From JADGGM01 sp025449955 (GTDB lineage Bacteria; Gemmatimonadota; Gemmatimonadetes; Gemmatimonadales; Gemmatimonadaceae): DNA of 64,000 nucleotides. Below the pieces are notes generated by a model that was not told the DNA's origin, searched no databases, and worked only from the letters and a program-made list of their open reading frames with translations. The position numbers and the translations under genes were made by a program. The DNA lies in contig DATBNO010000073.1 in NCBI GenBank assembly GCA_036554285.1, forward strand, positions 3,905 through 67,904. The letters run 5' to 3'. Position 1 is the stretch's first letter, and each line of letters opens with the position of its first letter. Of this stretch, positions 35,496 through 44,964 are shown piece by piece.

Positions 35496-36355
35496 GCCGT
35501 GTCTCTACTCTGCAGGATGCTCCACGCCACATCCAGCGCCCGGCGGGCGGCGCGGACATCGTGTACCCGAAAGATGCGCGCGCCAAGCGCGAGCGCCATG
35601 ACGTTCGCCGCAATCGTGCCGTCCACCCGGTCGGCCGGTGTGGCGACGCCGCTCAACTCGCCAATCACCCGCTTGCGCGACACGCCGATCGCCACCGGAT
35701 ATCCGACCGCCGCCAGGCGATCGACGGCGCCAATCACCGCCACCGAGTGCTCCGTCCGCTTGGCAAAGCCGACACCCGGATCGAGCACGATCCTCTCGTG
35801 CTCGACGCCGGCCGACTCCGCAGCGCTCGCCGCGGCCACCAGCTCGGACATCACTTCGCCCATCACATCTGGGCCATAGCTCGCGAACCGAAACGTCCCC
35901 ATTTCGCTCACGCCACCGCGCGAATGCATGAGGATAACACCGGCGCCCGCCGCCGCGCACACTGCGCCCATCGCCGGATCCAGCCGGAACGCCGACACAT
36001 CGTTGATGATATCGACACCGCTGGCCAGCACGCTGCGAGCAACATCACTTTTCACGGTATCGACCGAAATCGGCAGCGTCGGTAACCGGTCTCGGAGCCC
36101 CTGCACCACCGGCAGCACGCGCCGCAGCTCTTCGGCTGCATCCACGGGCGTCGCACCCTGCGGCCGCGTCGACTCGCCACCAATGTCGAGAACGTCCGCG
36201 CCCTCCTCGACCAGCCTCACACCCTGCTCGACGGCCTCATCGCGCGAGAGAAAAAGTCCCCCGTCGCTGAAGCTGTCGGGCGTGACGTTGATGATACCGA
36301 GGATGATGGGCCGGTCGAGGGAGAGTGCGGTGGTGCGGACGGCCCAGACAGACAT
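35492..36355 (-). CDS. folP: FolP, dihydropteroate synthase
   Basis: Condenses p-aminobenzoate with hydroxymethyl-dihydropterin diphosphate in folate synthesis; target of sulfonamides. The 287-residue TIM barrel has GIINVTPDSFSDGG, DIGGESTRPQGATPV, the INDVSAFRLDPAM strand, VLDPGVGFAKR and the C-terminal FRVHDVRAARRAL. ATG at 36355 lies seven bases beyond the inverted-repeat element at 36363 to 36548, which fills the interval to ftsH. No Shine-Dalgarno sequence is visible before the start, so translation may depend on the structure of that element. Confidence 0.94.
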   Translation of the reverse strand: MSVWAVRTTALSLDRPIILGIINVTPDSFSDGGLFLSRDEAVEQGVRLVEEGADVLDIGGESTRPQGATPVDAAEELRRVLPVVQGLRDRLPTLPISVDTVKSDVARSVLASGVDIINDVSAFRLDPAMGAVCAAAGAGVILMHSRGGVSEMGTFRFASYGPDVMGEVMSELVAAASAAESAGVEHERIVLDPGVGFAKRTEHSVAVIGAVDRLAAVGYPVAIGVSRKRVIGELSGVATPADRVDGTIAANVMALALGARIFRVHDVRAARRALDVAWSILQSRDTA

Positions 36356-36362
36356 GGATTGC

Positions 36363-36548
36363 AGGGAAGCGGCGGCTCTGCCGCCTTGGGGAAGCGCTGA
36401 CGCGTCGGGAGTCGGCGGCTTTCGCCGCCTCCGGGAAATGGGCGACTGCACAGATTGACTCGGCGGCAGCCCCGTTCCCTGAGGCGGCAAAGCCGCCGAC
36501 TCCCGAAGCGAAGCGCTTCCGTGAGGCGGCGCCAGCCGCCGCTTCCCT
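36363..36548. repeat. Composite inverted-repeat element A, between ftsH and folP
   Basis: The outer 15 bp (AGGGAAGCGGCGGCT, 36363 to 36377) are perfectly repeated in inverse at 36534 to 36548. Inside are further imperfect mirrored blocks, such as TCGGGAGTCGGCGGCTTT and its complement, each itself containing a small GGCGGC/GCCGCC palindrome. The element begins one base after the ftsH stop and ends seven bases before folP. It shares GGGAAATGGGCGA with the element at 63285 to 63523. It may act as a terminator or RNA stabiliser. Confidence 0.7.
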
Positions 36549-36549
36549 C

Positions 36550-38520
36550 TTACGCTGGTGCCGGTTCCGGCCCGCCTAACAGCGGCGGCTTCACGGGCTT
36601 GCCCTGTGGAATCGCGACCGGCGTCGCGGGCGCGGGCGGCGGCGAAATCTTCCGCGGCGGCAGCTTGTCGCCGCGCACGAGAATCTCGATATCTTCCGCC
36701 GCCAGCGTCTCGCGCTCGAGGAGCGCGGCGGCGATGGCGTGCAGCAAGTCCGCGTTGTCGTGCAGCGTCTGCCGCGCGCGGTTGTACGAGTCCGTTAGGA
36801 GACGGGCGACTTCGGCGTCCACCAGCTGCGCGGTCTTCTCGGACACCTCGCGACGATGCGACAGCTCGCGGCCGAGGAAGACTTCCTGCTCGTTGTCGCC
36901 CACGAGCATCGGCCCGATCGCATCGGACAGGCCCCATTGCGACACGTACCGGCGGGCGAGCGACGTCGCCTTTTGAATGTCGTTCGCCGCGCCCGTGGTC
37001 ACCTTGTCGTGTCCGAAAATCATCTCTTCGGCCACGCGGCCGCCGTACGTCATCACCAGCATCGCTTCCAGCTGCTGACGCGTGATCGAATAGCGGTCTT
37101 CGGTGGGGAGCGTGAACGCCAAGCCTAACGCACGGCCGCGCGGCACGATGGTCACCTTGTGCAGCGGGTCGCAGCCGGGCGTCTTGATCGCGCACACCGC
37201 GTGTCCGGCTTCGTGATAGGCCGTATTGCGCTTCTCATCTTCCTTCATCACCATCGACTTGCGCTCGGCGCCCAACATGACCTTGTCTTTCGCCTCTTCC
37301 ATGTCGGACAGGTAGACGCGATCGTGGTTGCGGCGCGCCGCGAGCAGCGCGGCTTCGTTCACCAGGTTGGCCAGATCGGCGCCCGACATGCCCGGGGTGC
37401 CGCGTGCAATCGTGCTCACGTCGAGATCCTCGGATACCGGCACGCGCCGCAAGTGCACGCGCAGGATCTCTTCGCGGCCGCGCAGGTCGGGCAGATCCAC
37501 CACCACCTGGCGGTCGAAACGTCCCGGACGGAGCAGCGCCGGATCGAGCACGTCGGGCCGGTTGGTGGCCGCGATGAGGATCACGCCATCATTGGACTCG
37601 AAGCCGTCCATCTCGACGAGCAGCTGATTGAGCGTCTGCTCCCGTTCGTCGTGGCCGCCGCCTAACCCGGCACCGCGGTGCCGCCCCACGGCGTCGATTT
37701 CGTCGATGAAGATGATGCACGGCGCGTGCGCCTTGCCCTGCTCGAACAGGTCGCGCACCCGACTCGCGCCGACGCCCACGAACATCTCCACGAAGTCGGA
37801 CCCCGACATCGAGAAGAACGGACGCCCGGCCTCGCCGGCAACGGCGCGCGCCAACAGCGTTTTCCCGGTGCCCGGCGGGCCGACGAGCAACACGCCCTTG
37901 GGAAGGCGCCCGCCTAACCGTGTGAACTTCTGCGGGTCCTTGAGGAACTCGATGATCTCCTGCAGCTCTTCCTTGGCCTCGTCGGCGCCGGCGACGTCGG
38001 CAAACGTCACCTTGGGCGTGTCGCCCGTGAGCAGCTTCGCCTTGCTCTTGCCAAAGCTGAACGCCTTCGCGCCCCCGGCTTGCATCTGCCGGAAGAGGAA
38101 GATCCAGATGCCGATAATGAGAATCCACGGCAGGAACGTCATCACGTAGCCGCCTAACGACGGCTTCGCGTCCTGCGCCGAGATGATCACGTTCTTTTCG
38201 CGGAGACGCTCGACTTCCTTCGAGTCGTTGGCCACCGGCAACCGCACGGTGAACTTGCTCGCGTCGTGGTTGCCCACGCGAATGCGCGAGCGGAAGTCGC
38301 CATCGATCGTCTTGCCGTCCTCGATGGTGACCCGCTGAATATTTCCCTGATCCAGTTGCTGGCCGTACGTCGTGTAGTCGATTTCAGCCGGCGAGTCCGT
38401 ACTCGCCCCCGACAGCCGAATGACCGCGATCGGCAGCAAGATGAGCAGCAACCAGAACGAGAGCGTCTTGGAGATACGCCCCCAGTTCAGGTCTCGTTTT
38501 GGCGGCAGTTTATCAGCCAT
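36550..38520 (-). CDS. ftsH: FtsH, membrane AAA+ zinc protease
   Basis: ATP-dependent inner-membrane protease, 656 residues. Two membrane helices flank a periplasmic domain (about residues 20 to 135). The AAA+ domain has the Walker A GPPGTGKT, Walker B IIFIDEID and the second-region-of-homology ATNRPDVLDPALLRPGRFD. The protease domain has the zinc site HEAGH. The C-terminal tail is Pro-rich. ATG overlaps the hpt stop by one base (TAATG). It lies between hpt and folP, a frequent order in bacteria. Confidence 0.96.
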   Translation of the reverse strand: MADKLPPKRDLNWGRISKTLSFWLLLILLPIAVIRLSGASTDSPAEIDYTTYGQQLDQGNIQRVTIEDGKTIDGDFRSRIRVGNHDASKFTVRLPVANDSKEVERLREKNVIISAQDAKPSLGGYVMTFLPWILIIGIWIFLFRQMQAGGAKAFSFGKSKAKLLTGDTPKVTFADVAGADEAKEELQEIIEFLKDPQKFTRLGGRLPKGVLLVGPPGTGKTLLARAVAGEAGRPFFSMSGSDFVEMFVGVGASRVRDLFEQGKAHAPCIIFIDEIDAVGRHRGAGLGGGHDEREQTLNQLLVEMDGFESNDGVILIAATNRPDVLDPALLRPGRFDRQVVVDLPDLRGREEILRVHLRRVPVSEDLDVSTIARGTPGMSGADLANLVNEAALLAARRNHDRVYLSDMEEAKDKVMLGAERKSMVMKEDEKRNTAYHEAGHAVCAIKTPGCDPLHKVTIVPRGRALGLAFTLPTEDRYSITRQQLEAMLVMTYGGRVAEEMIFGHDKVTTGAANDIQKATSLARRYVSQWGLSDAIGPMLVGDNEQEVFLGRELSHRREVSEKTAQLVDAEVARLLTDSYNRARQTLHDNADLLHAIAAALLERETLAAEDIEILVRGDKLPPRKISPPPAPATPVAIPQGKPVKPPLLGGPEPAPA

Positions 38521-39065
38521 TACTGCAAGCTCGCGATATAGGGCAAATGGCGAAAGTTCTCGGCGTGATCCAAGCCGTACCCAACCAAAAACTCGTTCGG
38601 CGCATCGAATCCGACGAACCCTACCTCATACTGCAGGTGCTCGGCCACGTGCTTGTGTAAGAGCGCACACACGTCAAGCGAACGCGGCCGTCGTTCCATG
38701 AGGAGCCCGATCAGGCGGTTGAGCGTCCTACCCGAATCGACGATGTCCTCTACTAATAGTATGTGCTTACCCTCGAGTGTGGTTTCCGGATCATAGACCA
38801 GCCTGACGTGCCCGCTTGATTCCGTGGCTTCGCCATAGCTGGCCGCGACGAGAAAGTCCACCTGAAGCGGTCGCCTGATCTGTCGAACCAGATCACCCAG
38901 AAAGATAAAGCTCCCTTTGAGCAGCCCCAACACCAACAGGTCGCCTTCCGGATAGCGGGCAGTCACTTCCTCGCCCAACTCATGCACTCTGGCCGCAATC
39001 CGCTTCGCGTCGAACGCGATGCGCTTGACGGCCCGACCATCCAGCCTGGGATCAGCAGTCGTCAC
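38520..39065 (-). CDS. hpt: Hpt, hypoxanthine phosphoribosyltransferase
   Basis: Purine salvage enzyme converting hypoxanthine or guanine plus PRPP to the nucleotide. The 181-residue protein has the PRPP-binding motif LLVEDIVDSGRTLNRL and the family segments LGLLKGSFIFLGDLVRQI, VDFLVAASYG and FVGFDAPNEFLVGYGLD. GTG at 39065 was chosen: it lies in the overlap with tilS and gives the usual length, whereas any upstream start would run deep into tilS. The order tilS-hpt-ftsH is conserved in many bacteria. Confidence 0.93.
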   Translation of the reverse strand: MTTADPRLDGRAVKRIAFDAKRIAARVHELGEEVTARYPEGDLLVLGLLKGSFIFLGDLVRQIRRPLQVDFLVAASYGEATESSGHVRLVYDPETTLEGKHILLVEDIVDSGRTLNRLIGLLMERRPRSLDVCALLHKHVAEHLQYEVGFVGFDAPNEFLVGYGLDHAENFRHLPYIASLQ

Positions 39066-40389
39066 GTTCGCAACGGTACAACGCCATCGGTCGGCCGGAC
39101 CGCACGGTGGCCGCGGAACTGCGGCGCACACCCGGAACCCACTCGATCCGCTCATCCACCAAGACGATCGGCCACGCGCGCCGACGAGCGGCATCGACGC
39201 CCGCATCCCGAAAGAGCCCCTTCAGTCGACGCTCGATGGTCGCACCGTGCGGCACCATTCGGTCACCCGGCCGCCACGCCCGCACCATCACGCGACCACC
39301 ACGCGCCGGAAGCCACGCTGACCACAAATCGGTAGGCTCCGCGTCGAGCGCTTTCGTAGTACGACGAAATTGCCATCCGCCCAACGACAACGTCGGCGTC
39401 ATTGCCCGCGAGCGACCCCACACTGGTACGTTGGCCGCGCGCCTGAGAACCAGCGTGTCACCAGAACGCACCGCCTCGAAGCGCCCCGACAATTGGATGC
39501 GCGCTCCGGTCCGACCCGTAATAGTAAACGCCGCCAAACGCTCCGTTCCGCGACGATCGAGCGCCAGACCAACGCGCGACGCGAGTGCCGGCCACAGCAC
39601 GCGCAGGTGCTCCGCATCATAGGTCGCCAGCGCGGGCCGAGCAACCGCGAGCGACCGCGCGTCGCCCAGGATGTTGGACCCGCTGGCCGCAAAAATGGTA
39701 TGCGGCAAATTCGCGTCGATGAACTCGTCGATATCCCTACGCAGATTCCACGCGACCTGTGACAGCGAAAGCAGCGCATGCGACAATCCGGGGTGAGCGC
39801 GCTCGAGCACCGGCAGGATTTCCAACCGCGCGCGATTGCGCGCGTATGACAGCGACTCATTCGACGGGTCGTCGATCCATCGCAGGTTTACCTCCGATGC
39901 GTACGACGCGAGCTCGGGCCGCGTGAACGAGAGGAGCGGGCGTACGATGCCGACGCCGGCGTTGAGCGCGGCCAGGCCCCTCGCGCCGCTGTCACGAAGC
40001 GCGCGCAAGAAGATCGTCTCGAGATGATCATCGCGCGTGTGACCCGTCGCGACCGTTGCATCAAGATCCCGCGCGAGCCCACGGAGAAACGTCCACCGCG
40101 CATCGCGCCACGCCGCTTCGGTGGGCGGCGTGCCTCGCGCCGCGCGCCCAACGCGCAACGGCAAGTCGAGTTCGAGCGCCGCCTCGCGCACGTGAGTCAC
40201 GGCGCGCTGCGCAGCAGGTCCGGTGCGATGGTCGAACACGGCGACGGCACTCACGCGCTCCGCCACCGTGCTGGCGATAGCGTGGAGCAACGTCATCGAG
40301 TCGAGACCGCCTGAGACGGCGACCACGACTCGCCGGACCGGTGACAGCGCGCGCGCCACTTCGTCACGAACCCGGTGGGTGATCCTCAT
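39052..40389 (-). CDS. tilS: TilS, tRNA(Ile)-lysidine synthase
   Basis: Converts C34 of the AUA-reading tRNA-Ile to lysidine, changing its identity and codon reading. The 445-residue protein has the PP-loop VVVAVSGGLDSMTLLHAI, the TGHTRDDHLETIFLRALRDSG region, RPLLSFTRPELASY and DDPSNESLSYARNRAR. The C-terminal domain contains RVMVRAWRPGDRMVPHG. It has the usual length and heads the tilS-hpt-ftsH run. Its promoter should lie in the 138 bases to the divergent gene at 40528, where no consensus box is clear. Confidence 0.95.
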   Translation of the reverse strand: MRITHRVRDEVARALSPVRRVVVAVSGGLDSMTLLHAIASTVAERVSAVAVFDHRTGPAAQRAVTHVREAALELDLPLRVGRAARGTPPTEAAWRDARWTFLRGLARDLDATVATGHTRDDHLETIFLRALRDSGARGLAALNAGVGIVRPLLSFTRPELASYASEVNLRWIDDPSNESLSYARNRARLEILPVLERAHPGLSHALLSLSQVAWNLRRDIDEFIDANLPHTIFAASGSNILGDARSLAVARPALATYDAEHLRVLWPALASRVGLALDRRGTERLAAFTITGRTGARIQLSGRFEAVRSGDTLVLRRAANVPVWGRSRAMTPTLSLGGWQFRRTTKALDAEPTDLWSAWLPARGGRVMVRAWRPGDRMVPHGATIERRLKGLFRDAGVDAARRRAWPIVLVDERIEWVPGVRRSSAATVRSGRPMALYRCERDDC

Positions 40390-40527
40390 GTCACGTAAAG
40401 TACGGTAGGCCGTCGTTCGCGACAGCGGCTAGTCGCACGCCTATCTCCTCACGCACTGGCCCGATTTGCGCTGCCGTCGTACATTCTCGGAGTCAGCGCT
40501 GGACCGCCATCCATCAAGGGACACGTC

Positions 40528-40713
40528 GTGATCACGAACGGAGTACTCGGGGTCCTCTGGACCGCCCTCGGCCTTGGCTGTTTTTACATTGGGCTCACCT
40601 GGATCAACGCCCTGCTCGGCCATTTCCTCACGCCGATGTTCCTGCTCACCGCTTCGCGATTCCTCAAGCCCGAGCAACCTGACGCGACGACCGAGCAGCA
40701 GTCTGCGCGCTAA
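40528..40713 (+). CDS. Small hydrophobic protein, 61 residues, unknown function
   Basis: A 61-codon frame starting with GTG, six bases after an AAGGGA Shine-Dalgarno sequence. The central part is hydrophobic (VLGVLWTALGLGCFYIGLTW, then ALLGHFLTPMFLLTA), indicating one or two membrane segments, and the tail is polar (KPEQPDATTEQQSAR). No family is recognised. It lies between tilS and lemA and is divergent from tilS, so it may share a promoter region with it. Confidence 0.5.
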   Translation: MITNGVLGVLWTALGLGCFYIGLTWINALLGHFLTPMFLLTASRFLKPEQPDATTEQQSAR

Positions 40714-40866
40714 CGGTCGCGCGAGCGTATTTGCTCGAGGGCATTCGGAAACGCGTTCCACAGAAGGTCCGTAGGGCGATTGTCGGGGTGTAGCACAACC
40801 TGAACCCTTGCCGTGAAGGCAGTGCGCGAGGCACGCATAAGTCGCGACAGCCTTCCAGGAGTTCGT

Positions 40867-41469
40867 ATGGGTCTGATTGTCCTGCTGATCATCGTCGTGC
40901 TGCTCGGCTTCTGGTTCATGAGTGCGTATAACGGGCTCATTGCGCTCAAGAACCAGGTCTTCAATGCCTGGAAGCAGATCGACGTGCAGCTCAAGCGCCG
41001 CCACGATCTCATTCCGAATTTGGTCGAGACGGTCAAAGGCGCCATGAACTTCGAGAAAGAGACGCTCGAGGCCGTGATCTCGGCGCGCAACAAGGCGATT
41101 TCTGTGCAGGCGCCGGCCGCGGGCGGTGCGCCGTCGGCGCAGCAGGTCCAGCAGACCGCGGCCGCCGAGGGGCAACTGTCTGGTGCGTTAGGCAAGCTGT
41201 TCGCGGTGGTCGAGGCGTATCCCGACCTCAAGGCGACCGGCAACGTGGCGCAGCTGCAGGAAGAGCTGACGTCCACCGAGAACAAGATCGCGTTCGCGCG
41301 CCAGCTCTACAACGACACGGCCACGCAGTACAACACGAAGCAGCAGCAGTTCCCGACCAGCATCGTCGCGGGCTTCGCCAAGGCCGCGCCGGCGGAACTG
41401 TGGGAGATCACCGACGCCACGGAGCGTGAGAACGTGAAGGTCGATCTCTCCATGAACCCGAAGAAGTGA
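40867..41469 (+). CDS. lemA: LemA family membrane-anchored protein
   Basis: The 200-residue protein has one N-terminal membrane helix (LIVLLIIVVLLGFWFM), followed by LemA signatures: YNGLIALKNQVFNAWKQIDV, LKRRHDLIPNLVETVKG, and a later ENKIAFARQLYNDTATQYN. Its function is not established; LemA often pairs with HtpX. ATG at 40867 follows CCAGGAG, a good ribosome-binding site; upstream in-frame starts would add only polar residues. The stop overlaps the htpX start by four bases. Confidence 0.92.
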   Translation: MGLIVLLIIVVLLGFWFMSAYNGLIALKNQVFNAWKQIDVQLKRRHDLIPNLVETVKGAMNFEKETLEAVISARNKAISVQAPAAGGAPSAQQVQQTAAAEGQLSGALGKLFAVVEAYPDLKATGNVAQLQEELTSTENKIAFARQLYNDTATQYNTKQQQFPTSIVAGFAKAAPAELWEITDATERENVKVDLSMNPKK

Positions 41470-42515
41470 GCGAGAGCGGGAATCTTTTCGCCCAACAGGA
41501 AGCCAATCGCCGGCGCTCGCGGCGGCTGGTGATTGGCTTCATCCTGTTTTTCGCGTGGCTCGGGTTCGGCGGCGATTTCATTCTGTACGAGTACACCAAG
41601 CACGCGCCGCCTAACGCATACCATCACGGCTTCCCGTTCATCGGGATCATCCTGTCCATCATCGCCGCCGGGATGGCGTGGTGGGCGTGGACGACGGGTC
41701 CCAAGCGCGTGTTGTGGTCCACCGGGGCGCGCGAGCTCGTCGATCCGCAGACTCCGCAAGAGAAGCAGCTGACAAACGTGGTCGAAGAGATGTCGGTGGC
41801 CTCGGGGTTGCCCAAACCCAAGATCTGGATCATTCCCGACGCGGATCCCAACGCGCTCGCGACCGGCCACGACGAGAACAGCTCGAGCATCGCCGTGACG
41901 CAAGGGCTGCTCGACCTGTGCTCGCGCGACGAGCTCCAGGCTGTGATCGCGCACGAGATGGGCCACATCAAGAATCTGGACGTGCGGCTGATGACGCAGC
42001 TCGCCGCGCTGGTAGGCGCGGTGACGCTGATTGGCGAGGGCGTCTCGCGCTCGATGTTCTACGGTAATCCGTTAGGCGGACTGGGCGGCGGCGGCCGGCG
42101 GAGCAGCAGCAGCGGGAGCAGCGACGAGAAGGGCGGCGGTGGCGGCGCGATCCTCGTCATCTTGCTCGTGCTCTGGATCGTGAGCTGGCTTCTCGCGCCG
42201 ATCATCATGCGCCTCATGGCGCTGGGTGTGAGCCGCGACCGCGAGTATCTGGCCGACGCCATGAGTGCGCAGTACACGCGCAACCCGATTTCGCTCGCGA
42301 CAGCGCTCGACAAGATCGAGAGCGCGGATGCGCCGACCAAGACCATCAAGGGCGGCGCGGCGCAGATGTGCATTGCCGACCCCACGGGCCGGCACGTCAA
42401 CTCGAAGGAAGGCAAGGTCGCCGAGCTCTTCGGGACGCACCCGCCGATGGCGCTGCGCATCGCGCGCCTCAAGGCGATGGGGTATCAGAAGGCGCCGGGC
42501 GCGATCGCGGGCTAG
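41466..42515 (+). CDS. htpX: HtpX-like membrane zinc metalloprotease (M48)
   Basis: Inner-membrane protease for quality control of membrane proteins. The 349-residue protein has two N-terminal membrane helices, the catalytic HEMGH in DELQAVIAHEMGHIKNLDV, a third zinc ligand region in SRDREYLADA, and a Gly/Ser-rich insert (GGLGGGGRRSSSSGSS) between helices. The C-terminal HPPMALRIARLKAMGY is typical. The start is GTG, overlapping the lemA stop (GTGA). The lemA-htpX pairing is common. Confidence 0.93.
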   Translation: MSESGNLFAQQEANRRRSRRLVIGFILFFAWLGFGGDFILYEYTKHAPPNAYHHGFPFIGIILSIIAAGMAWWAWTTGPKRVLWSTGARELVDPQTPQEKQLTNVVEEMSVASGLPKPKIWIIPDADPNALATGHDENSSSIAVTQGLLDLCSRDELQAVIAHEMGHIKNLDVRLMTQLAALVGAVTLIGEGVSRSMFYGNPLGGLGGGGRRSSSSGSSDEKGGGGGAILVILLVLWIVSWLLAPIIMRLMALGVSRDREYLADAMSAQYTRNPISLATALDKIESADAPTKTIKGGAAQMCIADPTGRHVNSKEGKVAELFGTHPPMALRIARLKAMGYQKAPGAIAG

Positions 42516-42539
42516 CGTTAGGCAGTTGCGTTTGACGGC

Positions 42540-44954
42540 GTGATTCGTGATCGGGGCATCGCCTTCCTCGATCGCCGCGCCGTGACTCCCCTCTCACGCT
42601 CCATCCGGCTCGTTCGCCGCGACCCGTCGTTCTACGCCCTCGCCGCGGGTACGCTGGGCCTGGCGCTCGCGCTCGCGACCACCATGTTCACGTTGCTCGA
42701 TGCGGTGCGGCATCCCGTCGTGCCCTATCCCCAGCCGGAGCGCGCGTTCACGGTTTGGTTGCGCGGCCGGCCATCCGTGCCGCCGGCCATCCTCGAACAA
42801 GATTTCGAGGCGCTGCGCTCGGCGCGCACGGTGTCGGTGGCTGCGGCGGGCATCCTCTTCAACACGATCGCGGATGCCGGCGGCGCGGCGCGGACGGTGG
42901 TCGCGGCGCGAGCCACGCTTAACCTGTTTCAGGTGCTGGGCGTGCGCCCACAGCTTGGCCGCGATTTCGCCAATGGAGCACGCGGCGAGGGCGACGCCGG
43001 GGTCATCGTGAGCGATGGCATCTGGCGCGCGTTGTTGCACCAGCCACGGACGCTGCGCAACGCGACCATCGCGCTCAACGGCACCTCGTATCCCGTGATC
43101 GGCGTAGCGCCTTCCGGCGTCCGATTCCCCTACGACATCGACGTCTGGATTCCGGCGCCGATGTCGGCTCCCGGAACACCGGACCTGCCGTATCCTTGGA
43201 TCGTCGCGCGCCTGCGCGGTGGCGCCACGCTGCCGCAGGCGCGGGGTGAGCTCGCGGCGCTGTCGCGCCGGCTGAGCGCGTCCGTTGGGCAGAAGGACCC
43301 GCCCTTTTCGTACGAACTGTCGGACCTGCGGAGCAATTCGCTGCAGCTCGACGATCACCATGCGCTCGCCGCGGCGGCGGTCATCGTGCTGCTCATCGCG
43401 TGCGCCAACGCCGCCAACCTCGTGTCGGTGCGCGGCGTTGCGCGCCGGCGCGAGCTGGCGCTGCGCGCAGCGTTAGGCGCATCGCGCCGCGCGCTGGTGA
43501 AACACCAGCTCGCCGAATGCGTGGCGATCGCCGTTGCCGCGGGGGCGTTCGGTCTCGTGGGCGGCGAGTGGGGTGCGGCGCTCATCGCGGCGGCGATCCC
43601 GCCCTATCTCACGGGCGGCGCCGTGCTCGTGCCACCGCACATCGCGTGGCGGGTCTATGTGTTCGTGCTGGTCGCGACGTGGGCTGTGCTGGTGGGATTC
43701 GGCGTGCTGCCCGCGTTGCGCGCCTCGCGCGTCGATCCGTCCGAACCACTCAAGCGTGCGTCGCCTACCACGACCAGCGGACGCGGCGCGATGGGCGGCC
43801 TGGTGGCAGGACAGATCGCGCTCGCACTCGTCGTGCTGTTCGGCGCCGGTCTCATGTGGCGTACCGCCGCGCGGATCGGTGACTACGACTTCGGGTATGA
43901 CGCGCGCGATCTGCTGGTGATGCGCGTGGGTATCGCCCCGCACGACTTGCCTAACGGCACGACCGCCGACGACGCATTCCGCGCGCTCGCCGATCGCGCC
44001 TCACGCGTGGCCGGCGTGCGCGCCGCGGCGCAGATGTCTTTCGATGACCCGGACCACTCGCAAATCCTGGGCGAATCGGGCGCCGAAGCCACGCGCACCC
44101 TTGCCGCGCGCTATTTCGTCGAGGCGAGCCCGAACCTCCTCCGCACGTTGGGTATCCCCGTGATCGCGGGCCGCGATTTTCTGGACGGCGACGCGTCGTC
44201 GGCTGGCGTGGCGATCGTGGATGAGCGCGCGGCAGCGGCGTTGTGGCCAACCGAGCGCGCCATCGGGCATGAGATCGAGCTCGGGAGCGCAGGCTCAGGC
44301 GCGCCGTGGATTCCGGTCGTCGGCGTCGCGCGCAACGCAAGCCTTTTCTTCGAGCACGACCCGGACCTCGAGCCACAGCCCATCGTGTACGTGGTGCGCG
44401 CACACGAGCCTGGTGCCTATCGCGAGGTCGTGCTGCGGGCCGGCCCGTCCCGCGGATCGGTGGCCACTGCGGTGACGCGCGCCGTGGAGACCACTCCCGC
44501 CCTGCATGACTTCCAGTCGCCGGTGCCCTGGCTCGAGCAGTACGACCACTTCACCGCCGGCCGCCGTTTTGGTGCGTTCGTGCTTGGCCTCTACGGCGTG
44601 ACAGCGCTCGTGCTGGCAACGATCGGCCTGTACACGGTGCTGGCATATTCCGTCAGTCGACGCCGCCACGAGTTCGGCGTACGCCTCGCGTTAGGCGCGA
44701 GGCCGGCGGACCTGCGTCGCATGGTGGTCGGCGAGGCGCTCGTCATGGCGCTCGCCGGCATCGCCTCGGGCGCGATGGTCGCGCTCTGGGTGAGCCAGTT
44801 GCTCGACAGCGCGCTCTACGGCATCCCGCACATGGATGCCGTCTCGCTCGCGGGCGCCGAAATTCTCCTGTTAGGCATCGCGCTCGTGGCGTGCCTGGCG
44901 CCCGCGGAGCGCGCCTCGCGCGCCGAGCCCCTCGAGGTGCTCCGCCAGCTCTGA
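42540..44954 (+). CDS. ADOP-type duplicated permease (MacB/FtsX-like)
   Basis: The 804-residue protein has two halves, each with an FtsX-like permease region of membrane helices around a periplasmic MacB-type core. Visible segments are GTLGLALALATTMFTLLDAV at the N-terminus and LALRAALGASRRALVKHQLAE near the middle. The second half repeats the motif as FGVRLALGARPADLRRMVVGE, and the protein ends RAEPLEVLRQL. No ATPase is adjacent, as is typical for these acidobacterial duplicated orphan permeases. The start is GTG at 42540. The substrate is unknown; a second, degraded copy follows on the other strand. Confidence 0.88.
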   Translation: MIRDRGIAFLDRRAVTPLSRSIRLVRRDPSFYALAAGTLGLALALATTMFTLLDAVRHPVVPYPQPERAFTVWLRGRPSVPPAILEQDFEALRSARTVSVAAAGILFNTIADAGGAARTVVAARATLNLFQVLGVRPQLGRDFANGARGEGDAGVIVSDGIWRALLHQPRTLRNATIALNGTSYPVIGVAPSGVRFPYDIDVWIPAPMSAPGTPDLPYPWIVARLRGGATLPQARGELAALSRRLSASVGQKDPPFSYELSDLRSNSLQLDDHHALAAAAVIVLLIACANAANLVSVRGVARRRELALRAALGASRRALVKHQLAECVAIAVAAGAFGLVGGEWGAALIAAAIPPYLTGGAVLVPPHIAWRVYVFVLVATWAVLVGFGVLPALRASRVDPSEPLKRASPTTTSGRGAMGGLVAGQIALALVVLFGAGLMWRTAARIGDYDFGYDARDLLVMRVGIAPHDLPNGTTADDAFRALADRASRVAGVRAAAQMSFDDPDHSQILGESGAEATRTLAARYFVEASPNLLRTLGIPVIAGRDFLDGDASSAGVAIVDERAAAALWPTERAIGHEIELGSAGSGAPWIPVVGVARNASLFFEHDPDLEPQPIVYVVRAHEPGAYREVVLRAGPSRGSVATAVTRAVETTPALHDFQSPVPWLEQYDHFTAGRRFGAFVLGLYGVTALVLATIGLYTVLAYSVSRRRHEFGVRLALGARPADLRRMVVGEALVMALAGIASGAMVALWVSQLLDSALYGIPHMDAVSLAGAEILLLGIALVACLAPAERASRAEPLEVLRQL

Positions 44955-44964
44955 GCGGGCCGCC

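Noticed and set aside
36325..36579. Short frames across the ftsH-folP gap
   Set aside because: They fall in the inverted-repeat element and have no conserved character.
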